From Spodoptera frugiperda (Eukaryota; Arthropoda; Insecta; Lepidoptera; Noctuidae), in NCBI RefSeq assembly GCF_023101765.2, contig NC_064213.1, positions 6,634,001 through 6,698,000 of the forward strand: a stretch of 64,000 bases of DNA, in the 5' to 3' direction. This document shows positions 61,701 to 64,000 of the stretch, piece by piece. The translations under genes and the position numbers were made by a program. Positions within the stretch are counted from its first letter, which is position 1. Every line of letters begins with the position of its first letter. Under the pieces are notes generated by a model, which was given only the letters and a program-made list of their open reading frames with translations, was not told the origin of the DNA and did not search any database.

Positions 61701-63373
61701 GAAAATACAAATCCTTCGTAACGAATTTTAGGTCGGTACGACCATTGGAAGATATAGATAAGTTTTTTGTTTTAGAATTCCTATAGGGGACAATTTACAC
61801 TTCGTTATTTGCCCAACCGACTGGAACTTGGCCATTTTCAGATTTTTTCCTTTACCTTGACCTAAAGACCTACCTCCATGCCAAATTTCAAGTCAATACG
61901 ACTATTGGAAGTGGTCTAGGTTTTTGATGAGTGAGTGAGTCAGTCAGTGAGTGTATAGTAAAAATAGAAATTTTCTGACGTCAATATCTCAAGATCTACA
62001 TTAGGTACATTAATGAAATTTTGATATTTTAGATAAGTAAGTAGATCTCGATAGATACTAGAAATTTCATATGCGTAGATAAAATAGATTTTAAGTTATA
62101 GGTGGTCTCGAACTTGGCCCGAAAACTAACGTGTAATATAACCCATCGGCCGGTGTGTCGGTTTTTTTGCTCGAACTTGGCGGACACACTGCCGTGTGTC
62201 TAGATTTCCAAGTATTTCCTCGTACAACATCCAATTTAAAAATTCCTTAAAACGTGTATCAAGCAAGAAGAACATAATTAGACTTAACATTACTTCTTGC
62301 AGCTCAATCCATATCAGTGCGCCCAAACATAGACCTTATACCTGAAGAATTAGAGTTGGAATCAGTTAACGGAGGAATCTACTGCCCGATGTGCTACCCG
62401 ACTTGTTCAAAGACGGGTTATAGTTATGATTTTCACAACGTACTGATTTATCCAGAGTACCTCAACACCGTACCTAATCATGATCGAGATCCTTGGCTGT
62501 AAGTATTATATATATTTTTTTTTGTTTTTGCTACCTTGCCTTTGATCCTCGAAGAGGTAAACATTCCGGCACGTTATGCCGCTATACATGTACACCCACT
62601 TTTCACCATTTCCATGTAACAGGGGGTGAGCCTATTGCCATATACTGGGCACAATTCCAGATTCCGTGCTACTTAGAAATTTTCGGAAAACTGAAAAAAG
62701 CCCAGCAATACTTTGCCCGACCCGGGAATCGAACCCGAGACCCATTGTCCGGCAGTCGCACTTGCGACCATTCGACAGGCAGAGAAAGTATTATATTGCA
62801 GGAGTCTTTACTAGATGATCCTAACCTATATTGTATCTAAGAACTGATAGTCATCATGAAAAATATGTCATTATGAACTTTCCCAAAGAAACTTTTTTGT
62901 ATACTCATTAGTTTTATTTTGAAACATACGTCGTCGTCGTACATCGTGTGTCGTGGAATGCTGCTCTTGAATATGAGCCTCTAGCATGACTTGAAACTAT
63001 TCGAGCTCCTCGTCAAACAGTTACGTGCGTAAGCCGATAACATAATAATTGTTATTTACAATACCTATAAATAACGTGAAATGAACTGTGAACAAATTCG
63101 TTCATTCAAATCCACATTTAAGCGCAACAGCATACGAGTATAGGCGAGTAGAACAAGTTACTAGAACAAATAGAGGAATATACATAGGTAACAGTAGCAA
63201 CGTGATGCGAAGCTGGTCGGAGTTGGAATACATTTGTTCTGAACTAGAACAATGCGTTTGTTGCAGGCAAGACGTAAATTACACCGGAACATCGCTGGTT
63301 AAAGTGAGGTACGCGAGAGACGTGGCCGACTGTTACGGGCAGAATGTTATTATGAAGTGGTTCGATTTGATTA
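55765..63373 (+). CDS. Pickpocket-type DEG/ENaC sodium channel subunit (copy 3), 3' end outside window
   Basis: Third amiloride-sensitive channel subunit, on the opposite strand. Nine exons seen: 55765-55952, 56899-57105, 57571-57733, 58279-58427, 58875-59016, 59277-59357, 60648-60900, 62303-62498, 63267-63373. They join in phase to 495 residues and end in phase 1, the same phase as the last-exon junction of copies 1 and 2. The exon with TM2 and the GAS filter must therefore lie beyond 64000. The N-terminus is long and basic (RRHLRRRAPGP). The gating motif is CG (SSICGLKHLVDE). TM1 is ITIVVGLIGSVSLVWVTFNK. Cysteine motifs are LTMNGYCCTFNYLR, YTYSDCMLKCRMEFLLDNCN and YCPMCYPTCSKTGYSYDF. It is the most diverged of the three copies. 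Confidence 0.9.
57318..57406. repeat. 44 bp tandem duplication
   Basis: The unit GGCCTTTGGTCAGCAGTGGC...TGTTGATGTGTGA occurs twice back to back (57318-57361 and 57363-57406) with no mismatch I can see. This suggests a recent duplication. The unit belongs to a dispersed repeat also found reversed near 41525-41600. It is in intron 2 of pickpocket 3. Confidence 0.8.
57790..58030 (+). repeat. Near-full 'GCCTCTGGTGTTTC' repeat in pickpocket 3 intron 3
   Basis: Contains GGATCACCTCATGGTAAGCA, CCCGAAACATCAGAGGCGTT, ACCGGTCTTTTGGGGTTTAG and GTCGGTTTTCTGTGGGGCCG in family order. Confidence 0.65.
59084..59265 (+). mobile_element. tRNA-derived SINE filling pickpocket 3 intron 5
   Basis: Head GCACGGTTGGCGCGGTGGCT, body GATCCACAAATTGTTGTTTC and GACACAGTAGAAAATCCTAG, and T-rich tail. 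The intron is 59017-59276 (260 bp), so the SINE makes up about 70% of it. Its T-rich tail runs into TTGTAG, the 3' splice site of the next exon. Confidence 0.8.
60287..60475 (-). repeat. 'GCCTCTGGTGTTTC' repeat, reverse, in intron 6
   Basis: Begins GTGTGGGAGAGCCATGCTTT, then CCAAACTTTCCAATCCCCGA, CGGCAACGCATTTGTAACGC and CTCTGGTGTTTCGGATGTGC. It is followed at 60476-60620 by part of another repeat in reverse (GTTTGTTTGTCTGTCTATCA). Together these place repeat DNA directly upstream of exon 7. Confidence 0.65.
61300..61650. mobile_element. Large foldback element, 351 bp
   Basis: Two ~150-165 base arms pair along nearly their full length. Left arm: ATCCCACCCAAAACATAGAT, GTGAAAGGATGCCAAGTTCG, TCGCCTATAAAAGAAGTGAG, AAAATGATATAACAAGTTG. 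The right arm is the near-complement and ends GTTTTGGGTGGGAT. It is flanked by two direct copies (61010-61105 and 62100-62210) of a repeat with GCTCGACTTGGCGG/GCTCGAACTTGGCGG and CACTGCCGTG. It lies in pickpocket 3 intron 7. Confidence 0.75.
62527..62795 (-). mobile_element. Second type of tRNA-related SINE
   Basis: On the minus strand the element starts with a tRNA-like head carrying CTCGGGTTCGATTCCCGGGT, a good B box, preceded by CTGCCTGTCGAATGGTCGCA. The body includes GGCAATAGGCTCACCCCCTG and TGTACATGTATAGCGGCATA. It differs from the other SINE family. It starts about 29 bases after pickpocket 3 exon 8. Confidence 0.65.
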
Positions 63374-64000
63374 GTAAGTTCTGCAGATATTCCGACTTTG
63401 TTTTCAAACATTACTAACTATTTACAATTGCAAACGAGAATTGTTGAATATAAGAGGTTAGATCCCACGCTTTGGAAAAGTATTTTAAGCTTTTAAACGT
63501 GTATTCGTATGTAAGAATTAGTTTTTTTATGTTATAAGATGTTAAACGAGTAGACGGATCCCCTGATGGTCAGCAACCGCTGCCGCACATGGACATTCGA
63601 AACACAAAGACGTACAAGTGCAATACCGGTCTTTTGGAGGTTAGGAATTTAAGGTTGTTGGGGTGGGGATTGTAAGGGGGGTAATTGGGCCTCCAGAAAC
63701 TTCACTCATACAAACAAACAACGCAAGCATTGTTTCACGTCGGTTTTCTGTGAGTATACTCCAATCGAAGTCAAAGTCAAAGCATTTATTTCAATTAATC
63801 CTAAATTAGGCACTTTTGAAACGTCAAATTGAATTGTCCGCAGTCTGTCTGTCAGTGAAGCTAGGCGCTCGTTCCAAAGTGTTGCTTCGAATGGAGAAGA
63901 ACGAGCAAGAAACTCCATCGTTACTCTTTTCAAAAAATGTTTTTTACAATATCTCTGATACATTATTTGATCATTTACCTATTGTCTATATATGTAGGAA
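63374..64000. other. Start of pickpocket 3 intron 9 with repeats
   Basis: Follows the GTAAGT donor at 63374. It contains a 'GCCTCTGGTGTTTC' repeat copy (63520-63755). From 63770 to the edge lies a retrotransposon-like repeat (AAGTCAAAGTCAAAGCATTT, CAGTCTGTCTGTCAGTGAAG, TTCGAATGGAGAAGAACGAG), the unbroken relative of the one at 51445-51860. Confidence 0.55.

Noticed and set aside
1..64000. CRISPR arrays, bacterial operons or phage features
   Set aside because: The tandem and inverted repeats present are eukaryotic mobile-element structures. Genes are intron-split and there are no regularly spaced repeats with unique spacers.

Overview
The window is eukaryotic nuclear DNA from an insect, almost certainly a moth (Lepidoptera, perhaps a noctuoid). 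It is AT-rich, its genes are split by short introns with GT..AG borders, and it is full of repeats typical of lepidopteran genomes: tRNA-derived SINEs, ~100-350 bp inverted-repeat MITEs, and non-LTR retrotransposon ends. Every multi-exon gene model below was built by hand from splice sites and reading phase. In all complete models but one the phases close exactly; the exception is the last exon of the gene at 18-23 kb.

Layout. A cationic amino acid transporter (SLC7/CAT) lies on + at 1738-4733. Its repeat-rich 3' flank runs to 9 kb. The acetyl-CoA transporter SLC33A1 (- strand, 9062-13244) and the DNA-repair enzyme PNKP (+ strand, 13985-17004) diverge from a ~740 bp shared promoter region. 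A second, strongly diverged CAT-like gene follows on - (18337-23188). Next is a pickpocket (DEG/ENaC sodium channel) gene on - (26485-30200), an intronless acylphosphatase on + (31206-31514), and a small predicted secreted peptide gene on + (33033-34411). A second pickpocket gene occupies - 37833-45361, and an unrecognised secreted protein lies on - at 47011-47774. About 8 kb without a recognised coding gene follows. A third pickpocket gene then begins on + at 55765; its last exon, with the second membrane helix, lies beyond the right edge.

How the genes relate. The three pickpocket genes form a local cluster of channel paralogues; the two minus-strand copies are the more similar pair. The two CAT-like genes are probably an old duplication separated by the SLC33A1/PNKP housekeeping pair, and the second copy has lost the hallmark substrate-binding motifs. 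The two small secreted-protein genes look like prohormone or peptide precursors.

Most unusual structure. Three ~1.0-1.15 kb elements (38.9-40.0, 42.3-43.3 and 45.8-46.8 kb) sit in or beside the second pickpocket gene. Each has terminal inverted repeats whose short core motif recurs inside the element: AATAAGGCC, TGGCCAC or GTGGGGTAA. Two of the three still carry a recognisable pogo/Tigger-type helix-turn-helix transposase start. They look like one architectural class of non-autonomous DNA transposons with element-specific motif arrays. Other notable points are a nearly perfect ~80 bp palindrome in an intron, a 51 bp palindrome with a third copy of its arm, an intron made mostly of a SINE that appears to supply the 3' splice-site pyrimidine tract, and an in-frame TGA before an acidic tail in the second CAT-like gene.
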